Source of the DNA: Chryseobacterium gleum
GTDB lineage: Bacteria; Bacteroidota; Bacteroidia; Flavobacteriales_D; Crocinitomicaceae
Assembly: GCA_945897565.1 (NCBI GenBank)
Contig: CAMDFN010000010.1
Coordinates: forward strand, 1-64,000
Length of the DNA stretch: 64,000 nt
Direction: 5' to 3'
Position 1 is the stretch's first letter; each line of letters opens with the position of its first letter. Shown piece after piece: positions 34,641-42,883 of the stretch. The notes beneath the pieces were generated by a model. That model was not told the origin of the DNA, made no database searches, and was given only the letters and a program-made list of their open reading frames with translations. The translations under genes and the position numbers were made by a program.

Positions 34641-36404
34641 TTAATTCCAGAAATCCCAAGTAAGACCCAACCTGATTTGCATGGTTGGGAATGGATATCC
34701 TTGCACTGTTGAAATTTGTGCGGCATTCCAATATGTACCTAGATTGGCAACATTCACAAAAAACCTGAACGTCTTCACCTCCAGTGCTAAATTAAATTGC
34801 GCATTGAGGTTGGCCCGATTGCTCATTGCCATTTGTGAGGTAGACCAGACCAAACTTTCTATGTACGGAAGATAAATCAAAGCCTTACACGCAGAAACGT
34901 AATTGAGCTGACCCTCCATGAGTAAGCTTAAGCGCTTGTCTTTGAAAACGCCCCCTTTCCAAGCGAGTGCAATAGCAGCGCTATTTTTTGGCAAAAATGC
35001 AGCTACCTGAGCCAAATAGCGGTAGTTAGATCGGACAGTCCAAAATGCCTTCGCTTGTTTTTCTAGTTGCTTTCCAAAAGTATATTTGAAGTCGGCTTCT
35101 ACTGTGGCAAATTGCCCAACCGAGGCCGAACTTGTAGTGGTCCATTGCACAAGCTGCGCGTCAAATCGGTAGACGTTTTTGTATTGGCTTACACTCATTT
35201 TTAAGTTGGCACTAAATGTTTTGGGGATATTTTGAAAAGTCCCTGCAACGCTCAACTCCTGAAAGAACTGTTTTTGAGGGTTGGTCCAGAAATAATTTGT
35301 TAAGTTGCTTTGGTATCCCCGTTGCATCAATACGGGCCATTCGTTGGCGCTGCGATGACTTGCGGATAATTTCCAGCTTGCTTTGTGCCAATTATAGACC
35401 GTGTTTGCATGCCAACCCTGCCCAGCGCCGCTTAAATTGATTTCATTTTGATGTTGTAAACGGTGGGCGGAACGCTTTAATACAAGTTGATTTGAAAAAT
35501 TAAACTCTAGGGTATCGTGCTTGGCAACTGCATCTGACCACATCCGTTGACGCACTCCGACGAGCGCAAACCATTGCATGCCCGGCAAACTCCAATTGAA
35601 TCCTAGACGGTTATCTAAATCACTTTGATCAAATGCATCGGCAGAAGAATCCGGACTAAAATAAGTTTGAGGGTAATATAAGTCTAAAGGCCCTTGCTCC
35701 AAATAAAGCCTTTTTTGCAGTTGAAAGAGATGTTGACTTGCTAAATTAAAAGAGCGCAGCGAATCGCCTAATAAACGATAACGAAAGTCCAGACGAGCGC
35801 TGTAACTCGTTTTTTGTGTGCGGGAATTTGCTTTGACAACAGGTAGTAAATCCATTGAAATGCTGCCCAGTGAACTGTAATCCAATAAGCCTCCGGCCCA
35901 TTGGCGGTCATCGCTTACATTGCTAAAATGCAACAAAGCTTCATGGCGCTTTGCAGCTTGATAAAGGTTGATTTGCAATTGGCTATAGCGCAAATCGTCG
36001 GCGCGGATAAAACCGGTACGCTGCCAGCGATCATAACGAAGATTGAGCAAAACATGCCTCGCAAAAGACTGCTCAAAATCAACGCGCATGCGTTGCGCTC
36101 CTTGCGCACCAAAACCATAGCCAAAACCCAAGTGCGGAAGTGCAGAAAATGTGAGTGGTTTGAGGAGCATTTGAGGGCTGACAAAAGTCGTCAGACCTGG
36201 CTGATACAAATCAGAAGCTGCCAGGAGGGTGTGTTGCGGATTGAAAAAGAAATTGGACCCAAAACCATTCATTTGCTGCGTTAAGGAGTGGAGGTCTCCG
36301 AAGGTGCGGTTTTCTAGTTTAAAGGTATCGACCGGGCCTAATTGCTGCGCTGCAATGCGGCTGCAATGCAAGATGAGCAACAAAAAAGACAGAAAGTATT
36401 TCAT
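34641..36404 (-). CDS. Outer-membrane beta-barrel protein, putative porin (porin_10-like)
   Basis: 587 aa with a signal peptide (about 1-19, ending IAAQQ). The remainder alternates hydrophobic and polar residues with many aromatic strand ends and finishes on a strand-type terminus (MQIRLGLTWDFWN), as expected for a large outer-membrane barrel. Layout and phrases such as LRYDRW and LLHFSN resemble the Bacteroidota putative porin family. It has no TonB plug. Separated from rpsT by a terminator, so it must have its own promoter; I did not find an exact TAnnTTTG in front. Cargo unknown. Confidence 0.7.
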   Translation of the reverse strand: MKYFLSFLLLILHCSRIAAQQLGPVDTFKLENRTFGDLHSLTQQMNGFGSNFFFNPQHTLLAASDLYQPGLTTFVSPQMLLKPLTFSALPHLGFGYGFGAQGAQRMRVDFEQSFARHVLLNLRYDRWQRTGFIRADDLRYSQLQINLYQAAKRHEALLHFSNVSDDRQWAGGLLDYSSLGSISMDLLPVVKANSRTQKTSYSARLDFRYRLLGDSLRSFNLASQHLFQLQKRLYLEQGPLDLYYPQTYFSPDSSADAFDQSDLDNRLGFNWSLPGMQWFALVGVRQRMWSDAVAKHDTLEFNFSNQLVLKRSAHRLQHQNEINLSGAGQGWHANTVYNWHKASWKLSASHRSANEWPVLMQRGYQSNLTNYFWTNPQKQFFQELSVAGTFQNIPKTFSANLKMSVSQYKNVYRFDAQLVQWTTTSSASVGQFATVEADFKYTFGKQLEKQAKAFWTVRSNYRYLAQVAAFLPKNSAAIALAWKGGVFKDKRLSLLMEGQLNYVSACKALIYLPYIESLVWSTSQMAMSNRANLNAQFNLALEVKTFRFFVNVANLGTYWNAAQISTVQGYPFPTMQIRLGLTWDFWN

Positions 36405-36416
36405 GACGCAAAATTA

Positions 36417-36453
36417 AGAAAAAAACAAGGGCCACCCCATAGAGGCAGCCCTT
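36417..36453 (-). terminator. Rho-independent terminator of rpsT
   Basis: On the minus strand AAGGGCTGCC pairs with GGTGGCCCTT (two G-T wobbles), followed by TTGTTTTTTT. It lies directly after the rpsT stop. Confidence 0.72.
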
Positions 36454-36475
36454 CGAAATATATATAAAAGAAAGC

Positions 36476-36727
36476 TTAGAGCGCGTTGATGCGCACTTGC
36501 AAACCTGACTTAAGGTTGGCTGCTTTGTTTTTGTGAATGATATTGCGTTTCGCTAATTTGTCTAGCATAGCAACAACAGTAGGGAATAAACCATCTGCTT
36601 CTTTGCGGTCTTTGGTAGCACGCAATGCACGCATAGCGTTACGCGTGGTTTTGTGCTGGTATTTGTTTAACACGCGCTTAGACTCGTTTGAACGAATGCG
36701 CTTGATGGATGATTTATGATTTGCCAT
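36476..36727 (-). CDS. rpsT: 30S ribosomal protein S20
   Basis: 83 aa, highly basic. The [18 protein letters not shown] start and helix-loop-helix pattern are characteristic of S20, which binds the 5' and 3' minor domains of 16S rRNA. It follows two tRNA-Glu genes on the same strand with no terminator seen between, so a tRNA-rpsT transcript is plausible. A stem-loop terminator follows. Confidence 0.97.
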   Translation of the reverse strand: MANHKSSIKRIRSNESKRVLNKYQHKTTRNAMRALRATKDRKEADGLFPTVVAMLDKLAKRNIIHKNKAANLKSGLQVRINAL

Positions 36728-36760
36728 GGCTATTTATATAATTAATCTCGTTAAAAAATG

Positions 36761-36832
36761 TAGCCCATAGGAGAATCGAACTCCTGTTACAAGGATGAAA
36801 ACCTTGCGTCCTAACCACTAGACGAATGGGCC
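36761..36832 (-). tRNA. tRNA-Glu (TTC), distal copy without encoded CCA
   Basis: Minus strand. Acceptor GGCCCAT / ATGGGCT, D-stem GTCT/GGAC, anticodon arm CAAGG-TTTTCAT-CCTTG with anticodon TTC, T-arm AGGAG-TTCGATT-CTCCT. Discriminator A73 and no CCA in DNA (next bases CAT). Identical to the upstream copy apart from the 3' end. Confidence 0.95.
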
Positions 36833-36918
36833 AAAAAATTGGCAGCCCATAGGAGAATCGAACTCCTGTTACAAGGATGAAAACCTTGCGTCCTAACCAC
36901 TAGACGAATGGGCCAAAA
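36762..36918 (-). repeat. 82-bp tandem duplication carrying tRNA-Glu
   Basis: The block from tRNA base 72 to the TTTT just upstream (36762-36836 and 36844-36918) is repeated with an 82-bp period and no mismatch within the tRNA body. The two 3' flanks differ. Confidence 0.9.
36840..36914 (-). tRNA. tRNA-Glu (TTC), proximal copy with encoded CCA
   Basis: Minus strand, first in transcription order. Same fold and TTC anticodon as the distal copy, but with discriminator G73 and an encoded CCA (36842-36840). A TATATTTG promoter element lies 30 nt upstream. Confidence 0.95.
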
Positions 36919-36944
36919 TGTCAAAACCCCAGAATTTGGGATTG

Positions 36945-36952
36945 CAAATATA
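36945..36952 (-). promoter_or_regulatory. -7 element of the tRNA-Glu / rpsT unit
   Basis: Minus-strand TATATTTG with a TTG (36972-36974 read on minus strand) about 22 nt upstream as -33 candidate. The leader contains a small CCC-N-GGG hairpin (36927-36940). Confidence 0.55.
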
Positions 36953-36992
36953 GTAGGAATTTCTTGAAGCGCAAGGGCGCTAGCGATTTTTT

Positions 36993-37700
36993 TTAAGAAT
37001 TTTCAGGGGCATCTGAACTCATTTTAAAGCCAAGCCGCTTACCTGTTTTGAGTTTGAGCTGTTCACCCATCATGAAAATCTGACCCACACTCACATTGTC
37101 CATGTACTCAAACGGTGGAATATAGAGGTCAAACTGCAACGCATAAGCAAATGCCATCTGAGCAATGAGCTGCAAGAGTTGTTCGGAAAGCAGCATGTGT
37201 TGTGGATCATTGAAAGTAGCACCCAATGAACCTTTACCTTCAATGAAAAAATGCCTTTCATGATTGACAAAAATACGCGCGATCAAATTGCCCATATCAT
37301 CCAGGCGATTTTGCTGCATGGATTCTGCCAAAAAATTGTAGATATGGATAGTGCCAAAATAGCCATTGTTGGGATCCGACTTGAAATAAGCGGTTCCCCA
37401 TAACGGATTGGAGTCTGGCAAACGAAAAACGTTGTGGTGTAAATTGAATACGAGTACATCACTGCCGATATATACATGGAATTCGTGGTCACCCCTATCC
37501 TTGATCCAAAGGCGCACGCGCTCATCGGTAATGACCTCTTTAAGTGAATTGAGTTCTTTATCAATGAGGGCTCGGAGTTCTGTAAAAACACGCTCACTAT
37601 CATCGGCAATATCTTGTTTGAGGGCCGATTTATGTAATAAAATATCTATGAGTTGTTGTCTGTTGGCAACAATTTGGTCATTAGCAGGTTTTTTCTTCAT
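36993..37700 (-). CDS. Conserved-looking hypothetical protein, soluble
   Basis: 235 aa, no signal peptide or transmembrane segment. I do not recognise the family. A helical N-terminus (about 1-60, charged, coiled-coil-like) precedes a mixed alpha/beta domain with FHVYIGSDVLVFNLH, HHNVFRLPDSNPLW and FVNHERHFFIEGKG, then a hydrophobic helix (LLQLIAQMAFAYAL). It is the first gene on its strand after the divergent lipid-kinase promoter region. Codon use matches neighbours. Confidence 0.6.
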   Translation of the reverse strand: MKKKPANDQIVANRQQLIDILLHKSALKQDIADDSERVFTELRALIDKELNSLKEVITDERVRLWIKDRGDHEFHVYIGSDVLVFNLHHNVFRLPDSNPLWGTAYFKSDPNNGYFGTIHIYNFLAESMQQNRLDDMGNLIARIFVNHERHFFIEGKGSLGATFNDPQHMLLSEQLLQLIAQMAFAYALQFDLYIPPFEYMDNVSVGQIFMMGEQLKLKTGKRLGFKMSSDAPENS

Positions 37701-37790
37701 GGCATTATATTTGCTGTTAAAAATACCTCAAAAGCGGGAGTTGACGACAAAACATCGATAAATCTTTATGAGCCTTTGACAAAAAATGTT

Positions 37791-37798
37791 TAACTTTG
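37791..37798 (+). promoter_or_regulatory. -7 element of the lipid kinase operon
   Basis: TAACTTTG, exact TAnnTTTG, 30 nt before the ATG at 37829. A TTTG at 37775-37778 may be a short-spaced -33 element. Confidence 0.5.
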
Positions 37799-37828
37799 AG
37801 AAAAGCGCATTTCGTGCAGTCTAAAAAA

Positions 37829-38707
37829 ATGAAAAAACGCATTTGGTTTATCATCAATCCCATCTCAGGTGTTCGCCGCAAAGACGACATCCCCGCGCTT
37901 ATCCGTCGTTTTTTAGACCACAACACCTACACTTTTGAAATCCAATATACCAAACACAAAGGCCACGCTATAGAACTCGCTCAAAACGCAGTTCAATTAG
38001 GCGTAGACATCGTTTGTGCTGTTGGTGGCGATGGCTCTGTACACGAAGTGGGCACAGCACTTATCGGTACCAAAACCAGCCTAGCCGTTATCCCCATCGG
38101 ATCTGGCAACGGCCTTGCACGCCACATGTTCATTCCGCGCAACATCAAAAAAGCGATTCAAACCATCAATCTCAACCAACAAATCATCATGGATACCGTC
38201 ATGGTCAACGACCAGCCTTTCCTTGGTGTTGGTGGCTATGGGCTAGATGCCATTATTGCCAAAAAGTTCGACGAAGACCATAAACGCGGTTTTTTAACGT
38301 ACGTCAAGCATGTCTTCAAAGAGTTTTTCCGCTATAACCCCATGAACATCTCCATCGATACCAATGGGCAAATCAAAAAACTTCCAGTAGTTCTTTGCAC
38401 CATCGCCAATACCTCAGAATTTGGCAATGGTTTTAAAGTATCTCCAAAATCAGATGCCACCGATGGCAAACTCGAGTTATTTCTACTCAAGCCTTTTTCC
38501 TTATTTGGCATCCCAAAAATGATTTACCAGTTCTTTACAGGTCGATCTGATCAGTCCATTTACTCAGAGGTCATTTCATTTAAAAAAGCAAAAATCTCAC
38601 TCCCTAATGGTGTTGCACACCACGACGGCGAACCCTTAATAGTCATGCGCGAAATCAATGTGCGCGTAGTTCCGCACTCACTTCATATCATCGTAGGTCA
38701 AAAATAA
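37829..38707 (+). CDS. Diacylglycerol/lipid kinase (YegS/BmrU/DagK family)
   Basis: 292 aa from the ATG at 37829; the TTG extension to 37796 is rejected since it overlaps the promoter. DAGK catalytic domain about 1-130: FIINPISGVRRK, AVGGDGSVHEVG (nucleotide loop) and GSGNGLARH. The C-terminal beta domain (about 140-290) shows GVGGYGLDAI and the YGxG/KISP-type (GFKVSPKSDATDGKL) metal-binding segment. Phosphorylates diacylglycerol or related lipids at the inner membrane. Shares one base (TAATG) with the DinB-like gene. Confidence 0.93.
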   Translation: MKKRIWFIINPISGVRRKDDIPALIRRFLDHNTYTFEIQYTKHKGHAIELAQNAVQLGVDIVCAVGGDGSVHEVGTALIGTKTSLAVIPIGSGNGLARHMFIPRNIKKAIQTINLNQQIIMDTVMVNDQPFLGVGGYGLDAIIAKKFDEDHKRGFLTYVKHVFKEFFRYNPMNISIDTNGQIKKLPVVLCTIANTSEFGNGFKVSPKSDATDGKLELFLLKPFSLFGIPKMIYQFFTGRSDQSIYSEVISFKKAKISLPNGVAHHDGEPLIVMREINVRVVPHSLHIIVGQK

Positions 38708-39162
38708 TGTCTGCTTCTTTTCAATTAGATCTCGAGGCCATGTTGGCCCAACTTTCAGCTCTCAAATCAAACACCGCACCCACATGGGGGCAAATGAGCC
38801 CGCAGCGCATGGTTGAACACCTCGCAGACGCGCTTTACATGTCTATGGGGCAAGGTGAATTCAAGTTAGAAGTTCCCGAAGACCGCATTGAGCGCATGCA
38901 AGCTTGGCTTGCATCTGACAAACCAATGGCCAAAGACATTCAAGTCTCTTTTGCGACGCCAGAAATGCAGCACCGCAACGACGAACTCGAAACCGCTATC
39001 GATGAGTTCACAGACGCGTTTTTGTCTTTTTTAGAGCATTACGAAGAAAATGAAAGCGCAACGGCCGTACATCCTTTTTATGGCCAACTCAATTACATTC
39101 AGTGGCAACGCTTGCACACCAAGCACTTCGCGCATCACTTTGAGCAGTTTGGTCTGATCTAA
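38707..39162 (+). CDS. DinB/DUF1569-like protein
   Basis: 151 aa, probably a four-helix bundle. The start WGQMSPQRMVEHLADAL and the end HPFYGQLNYIQWQRLHTKHFAHHFEQFGL match the DinB/DUF1569 superfamily, in which spaced histidines bind a metal; here His42 and the two C-terminal His in KHFAHHF are candidates. Members often handle thiols or act as hydrolases; activity is unknown. Overlaps the lipid kinase by one base. Confidence 0.78.
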   Translation: MSASFQLDLEAMLAQLSALKSNTAPTWGQMSPQRMVEHLADALYMSMGQGEFKLEVPEDRIERMQAWLASDKPMAKDIQVSFATPEMQHRNDELETAIDEFTDAFLSFLEHYEENESATAVHPFYGQLNYIQWQRLHTKHFAHHFEQFGLI

Positions 39163-39206
39163 GCTCAGCTTTCTTTAAATACTTTCATAAACAAAAGAAT
39201 TTTCAG

Positions 39207-39368
39207 ATGCGTCATCCGCTATTTCTTGCTTTAGCTATTGGCTTTACACTAGGCACCCTCAATCACTTTTACCTTAAATCCAAGGGACACAAGAGCGCCG
39301 CACAATGGTTCATCCAAATTGTGGTGTTTTTTGCTTTAGCTTTTAGTGTATTGAAGTTTATGAAGTAG
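39207..39368 (+). CDS. Small two-helix membrane protein
   Basis: 53 aa: ATG at 39207, stop at 39366-39368. Two hydrophobic segments (about 4-23, starting PLFLALAIGF, and about 34-52, IQIVVFFALAF) are separated by a basic loop (KSKGHKS). It lies 44 nt after the DinB-like gene on the same strand. I do not recognise a family; comparison with relatives is needed to prove it is translated. Confidence 0.5.
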   Translation: MRHPLFLALAIGFTLGTLNHFYLKSKGHKSAAQWFIQIVVFFALAFSVLKFMK

Positions 39369-39390
39369 AAAAACCGCCCCTAACACCTCT

Positions 39391-40320
39391 TTATTTTCCA
39401 AATTTCAGAAACGGAACAAACCTCGGCACGCGTTTTTGGTAATCTTTGTAGGCTGGGTATTTGTTGGCAGAGAGCTCCTCAGAGAAGTCTGAGCTTCCTT
39501 TGAAAAGAATCAACAATAAAACACAACCACCAATTGTCCAGTTGACCCATTGCCCTGTCGCATTGACGCTAAATAAATAGAAGATGACCCAAATGCTTTG
39601 CTCCATGGCATAATTTGGATGGCGAACGATGCCCCACAAACCCGTTGAAACAAAACCTTTTTCGTAGTCGCCGAGTGCTTCACCTGCTTTGATGCGGCGG
39701 TGTTTTTCGGTTTGAAAAACATATTGTTGTTGATCGGCCACAAATTCAATGGCTACGGCAAGCAACATCAGTGCAGCCAAGAGGTAATCTACGGCATTCA
39801 GTTGCGGATGAGCTTGATCTGAAAGTGCAGCTAAAATAGGGACTGTAAAAGAGAAGATGAGGATGTTTTGATAAGCAGAGATGAAGAACAAATTGAAAAG
39901 ACCCCAAATGAATTTGTTATTGAAACCAGGTCGCTTGCGGAGTTCTTCCCAACGGTAGTCTTCTTCACCCGCCCAAAATTGCAAGGTGTAAGCGCCGCGG
40001 CGTGCAAAATTAAAGGTCAGGCGTGCACCCCAAATCGTGACAAGTACAGCCATCAAAACCATGCGCTCAGACAATTCGGGTGCCAATAGCGTCATGTGCC
40101 AGACATAATAGATCGGGACAATACTCCAGAGTTTATCGACCTGGAAGTTGTTGCGAGAAATTTCTCCAACCACAAAGCAATAGGCAATGACAATTCCGAC
40201 CGGTAAGTACATTTGGGCTAATATGTCATATTGCAACTCGCTCGGCGTATAGCCAAAGTTGAGACAAATAAGCGGCGCAACAACGACAGTAAAAATCAGA
40301 AGTAGGATAGTGAGTAGCAT
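39391..40320 (-). CDS. DUF1295 membrane protein (steroid 5-alpha-reductase-like)
   Basis: 309 aa with about seven or eight transmembrane helices. The C-terminal third holds the ICMT/steroid-reductase-type signature GLWGIVRHPNYAMEQSIW (about 230-247) and ends with the basic KDYQKRVPRFVPF. Family members reduce or methylate lipophilic substrates, but DUF1295 function is uncharacterised. Separate from the MscS gene by 70 nt. Confidence 0.88.
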   Translation of the reverse strand: MLLTILLLIFTVVVAPLICLNFGYTPSELQYDILAQMYLPVGIVIAYCFVVGEISRNNFQVDKLWSIVPIYYVWHMTLLAPELSERMVLMAVLVTIWGARLTFNFARRGAYTLQFWAGEEDYRWEELRKRPGFNNKFIWGLFNLFFISAYQNILIFSFTVPILAALSDQAHPQLNAVDYLLAALMLLAVAIEFVADQQQYVFQTEKHRRIKAGEALGDYEKGFVSTGLWGIVRHPNYAMEQSIWVIFYLFSVNATGQWVNWTIGGCVLLLILFKGSSDFSEELSANKYPAYKDYQKRVPRFVPFLKFGK

Positions 40321-40390
40321 ATTTAATTCAGTTTAGCACCACATTCAAAAAATGCGGCAATGGGTTCGGGACCGAAAATAAGAAAAAACT

Positions 40391-41191
40391 TTAAGACTTT
40401 GCAAAAGTGATTTGCGCACTTCTTAGTGCCTCTATGACTGCTTGCTGACCTTCATGGAATACAACTCCAAAGTCTGCATTTTTAACCCAACAGCGCACCT
40501 GCATATGCAAACCTGCTTCATTGAGTTGCTGCACCCCAACAACTGGTTCGGGTTTTTGTAAAATGCGCTTGTCTAAAGCCAAGCTCGCTTTGATTATTTC
40601 TTGAATTTGACTGATCTGCACCGTTTGGTCAAAGACGAAGGTCCATTCGATTCTTCTGTTTTTCTCTTTCGTGTAATTGATGATAGTGCCATTTGCGAGC
40701 GGCCCATTTGGGTACACTAAGGTTTTGTTGTCGGCAGTAACTAAATAGGTATTGAAAATTTGAATTTCTGATACCACACCTTGTTCACCTAATGCTTTGA
40801 TATCGTCACCCAATTTGAAGGGCTTGAGCACGAGAATCATGATGCCACCCGCAAAGTTCGAAAGCGTACCTGAAAAAGCCATACCGATAGCAATACCCGC
40901 GGCGCCAATTAAGGTCAGAAAGGAAGTCATTTCGACACCTAATTGCGTAATGGCGGTGATAGAGACCATAATTTTGAGCGCCATCGATAAAAAACTCGTT
41001 AGAAATGAAATGAGCCCAGGGTCGGTTTCACTTTTGCGCAAAATTCTATTGACCAAGCGTGTCAGGACACCCGTTAGCCAAAAACCAACTACGGCAATGA
41101 CGATGGCCAGCACCAAATTCGTGAGTAAAGCAAAAATAACTTTACTTAAATCTCCGGTTTTGAGATCAAAAAGTGTTTCTATAAAGTGCAT
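40391..41191 (-). CDS. Small-conductance mechanosensitive channel, MscS family (266 aa)
   Basis: Three transmembrane helices; the third is the Gly/Ala-rich pore helix (IGAAGIAIGMAFSGTLSNFAGGI, about 97-119). A beta domain (PFKLGDDIKALGEQGVVSEI, TLVYPNG) and a C-terminal alpha/beta domain with FDQTVQISQIQ follow. It is a compact MscS that releases solutes in hypo-osmotic shock. A minus-strand TATTTTTG -7 element (41207-41214) lies 15 nt upstream. A second, larger MscS is encoded at 47695-48819. Confidence 0.93.
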   Translation of the reverse strand: MHFIETLFDLKTGDLSKVIFALLTNLVLAIVIAVVGFWLTGVLTRLVNRILRKSETDPGLISFLTSFLSMALKIMVSITAITQLGVEMTSFLTLIGAAGIAIGMAFSGTLSNFAGGIMILVLKPFKLGDDIKALGEQGVVSEIQIFNTYLVTADNKTLVYPNGPLANGTIINYTKEKNRRIEWTFVFDQTVQISQIQEIIKASLALDKRILQKPEPVVGVQQLNEAGLHMQVRCWVKNADFGVVFHEGQQAVIEALRSAQITFAKS

Positions 41192-41206
41192 GTCGTAATT
41201 TTATCA

Positions 41207-41214
41207 CAAAAATA
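41207..41214 (-). promoter_or_regulatory. -7 element of the short MscS gene
   Basis: Minus-strand TATTTTTG, an exact TAnnTTTG match, 15 nt from the ATG at 41191. It lies within the 26-bp gap shared with the divergent AlkB-like gene. Confidence 0.45.
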
Positions 41215-41217
41215 GAA

Positions 41218-41829
41218 ATGTTTAGCGAGTATGAAAATTCGGATCCAATCTGCGTTGTTGCCACCGACGGCACGGCCGAATACTTTGCGAATTTTTTAGA
41301 TCCTGTTGCTGCCACGCACTTATTTGAGCAGCTGCTTACTCAAAAGTCTTTTCAACAAAACGAAATCATTCTATTCGGAAAAAAAATCAAGGTCCCGAGA
41401 CTAGAAGCCTACTATGCCCTCAATGGCGAACAATATGGCTATTCTGGTCAGCAACTGAAGCCTGAAAAATTTCCTGTATTCCTAAATGAACTCCGCCTCA
41501 GCGTAGAGAAAAGAACGGGTTATGCTTATAACGCGCTGCTGATCAATTACTATCGAGATGGGCAAGATTCAAATGGTTGGCATGCCGACAACGAAAAAGC
41601 ACTCGGACACAACCCCAGTATTGCCTCGCTCAGTTTAGGTGCAGCGCGCCCTTTTGAACTCAAGCATTTGGCCTCAGGGCACAAAAAAAGTATCTTGTTG
41701 GCACACGGCAGTTTACTCCACATGCATGGGGCGCTGCAACATCACTACAAACACCAACTACCTAAAAAACGTGGCATGACAAGTGCTAGAATCAATTTAA
41801 CCTTTCGTTGGATACAGCCGTCTAGCTGA
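41218..41829 (+). CDS. AlkB-like 2-oxoglutarate/Fe(II) dioxygenase
   Basis: 203 aa. Iron ligands are visible in WHADNE (H-x-D) and the late His of HMHGALQHHYKHQLP, with the 2-oxoglutarate-binding R-x-N-x-T-F-R end (RINLTFR). NYYRDGQDSNGWHAD is the AlkB signature. Probably repairs N-alkylated DNA/RNA bases directly, similar to eukaryotic ALKBH2/3-like bacterial AlkB types. No ada gene nearby. Starts 26 bp from the divergent MscS gene. Confidence 0.92.
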   Translation: MFSEYENSDPICVVATDGTAEYFANFLDPVAATHLFEQLLTQKSFQQNEIILFGKKIKVPRLEAYYALNGEQYGYSGQQLKPEKFPVFLNELRLSVEKRTGYAYNALLINYYRDGQDSNGWHADNEKALGHNPSIASLSLGAARPFELKHLASGHKKSILLAHGSLLHMHGALQHHYKHQLPKKRGMTSARINLTFRWIQPSS

Positions 41830-41835
41830 AATCAG

Positions 41836-41843
41836 TAACTTTG
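41836..41843 (+). promoter_or_regulatory. -7 element of ribD
   Basis: TAACTTTG, exact TAnnTTTG, 5 nt before the ribD ATG and only 7 nt after the AlkB-like stop. Confidence 0.6.
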
Positions 41844-41848
41844 GGTCA

Positions 41849-42883
41849 ATGAAGCCTCAAGACTACATGCAGCGCTGCCTTGACCTCGCTATTTTAGGGC
41901 AGGGATTGGTTGCCCCCAACCCAATGGTGGGCTGTGTAATTGTCAAAAATGGCAAGATCATCGGCGAAGGTTACCATCAAGCATTTGGAGGTCCGCATGC
42001 AGAGGTGAACGCTATTGCAGCTGTGACAGATCAGCAAGAACTCAAAGGCGCAACCGTTTATGTCAGTTTAGAACCCTGCGCGCATTTTGGCAAAACACCA
42101 CCTTGCAGCAATTTACTCATTGATAAAAAAGTAGCAAAAGTTGTAGTGGCTTGTGAAGACCCCAACCCAAAGGTAGCTGGCAAAGGCATCGAGCGCCTCA
42201 GTAAAGCAGGTATCCAAGTGGAGGTGGGCGTACTCGAATCTGCTGCCAAACAACTCAATAAACGCTTTTTTTGTTTTCATCAAAAACAAAGACCACATGT
42301 CGTGCTCAAATGGGCACAAACCAAAGACGGCTTCCTTGACCGCTTGCGCGCTGCCGAACAAAAAGAGATCAATTGGATATCCTCAGAAGAGTCTAGATCA
42401 TTGGTGCACCATTGGAGAAGCCAAGAAATGAGTATCCTCGTTGGTAAACACACCGCCCTCAATGACAACCCTTCTTTAACGGTAAGAGAAGTCAGTGGTA
42501 AAAACCCAATCAGGATTTTAATTGACAGCCAACTTCAAGTTCAAAACGACATCAGTTTGTTTTCAGAAGATGCCCCAACACTCATCTTCAATCGGCTCAA
42601 AAATGAAACAAAAGGCAATATTGAATGGATTAAAATTCAAGAAACTGCCACCAAAAATATCCTCGAAGAACTTTACAAACGCTCCATCCATTCCGTAATG
42701 GTAGAGGGCGGTAGCCGAACCCTGCAATATTTCATCATCGATAACGTTTGGGACGAAGCGTATGTGCTGGTAGGAGACTTGAACTACGGTGAAGGGGTCA
42801 AAGCACCTGTATTGAATCGGGTGCCAACGAATGTCCACTCTTTCGGTACAGACCAAATTTATTATTATAAACGACGCACGTGA
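41849..42883 (+). CDS. ribD: Bifunctional riboflavin deaminase/reductase RibD
   Basis: Deaminates and then reduces the pyrimidine intermediate in riboflavin synthesis. 344 aa. The N-terminal deaminase domain (about 1-145) has zinc motif HAEVNAI (about 50-56) and PCAHFGKTPPC (about 75-85). The C-terminal reductase domain (about 150-344) contains KWAQTKDG and the EGGSRTL motif. The stop overlaps the next start by GTGA. No other rib gene is here. A start-abutting promoter lies upstream. Confidence 0.95.
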   Translation: MKPQDYMQRCLDLAILGQGLVAPNPMVGCVIVKNGKIIGEGYHQAFGGPHAEVNAIAAVTDQQELKGATVYVSLEPCAHFGKTPPCSNLLIDKKVAKVVVACEDPNPKVAGKGIERLSKAGIQVEVGVLESAAKQLNKRFFCFHQKQRPHVVLKWAQTKDGFLDRLRAAEQKEINWISSEESRSLVHHWRSQEMSILVGKHTALNDNPSLTVREVSGKNPIRILIDSQLQVQNDISLFSEDAPTLIFNRLKNETKGNIEWIKIQETATKNILEELYKRSIHSVMVEGGSRTLQYFIIDNVWDEAYVLVGDLNYGEGVKAPVLNRVPTNVHSFGTDQIYYYKRRT

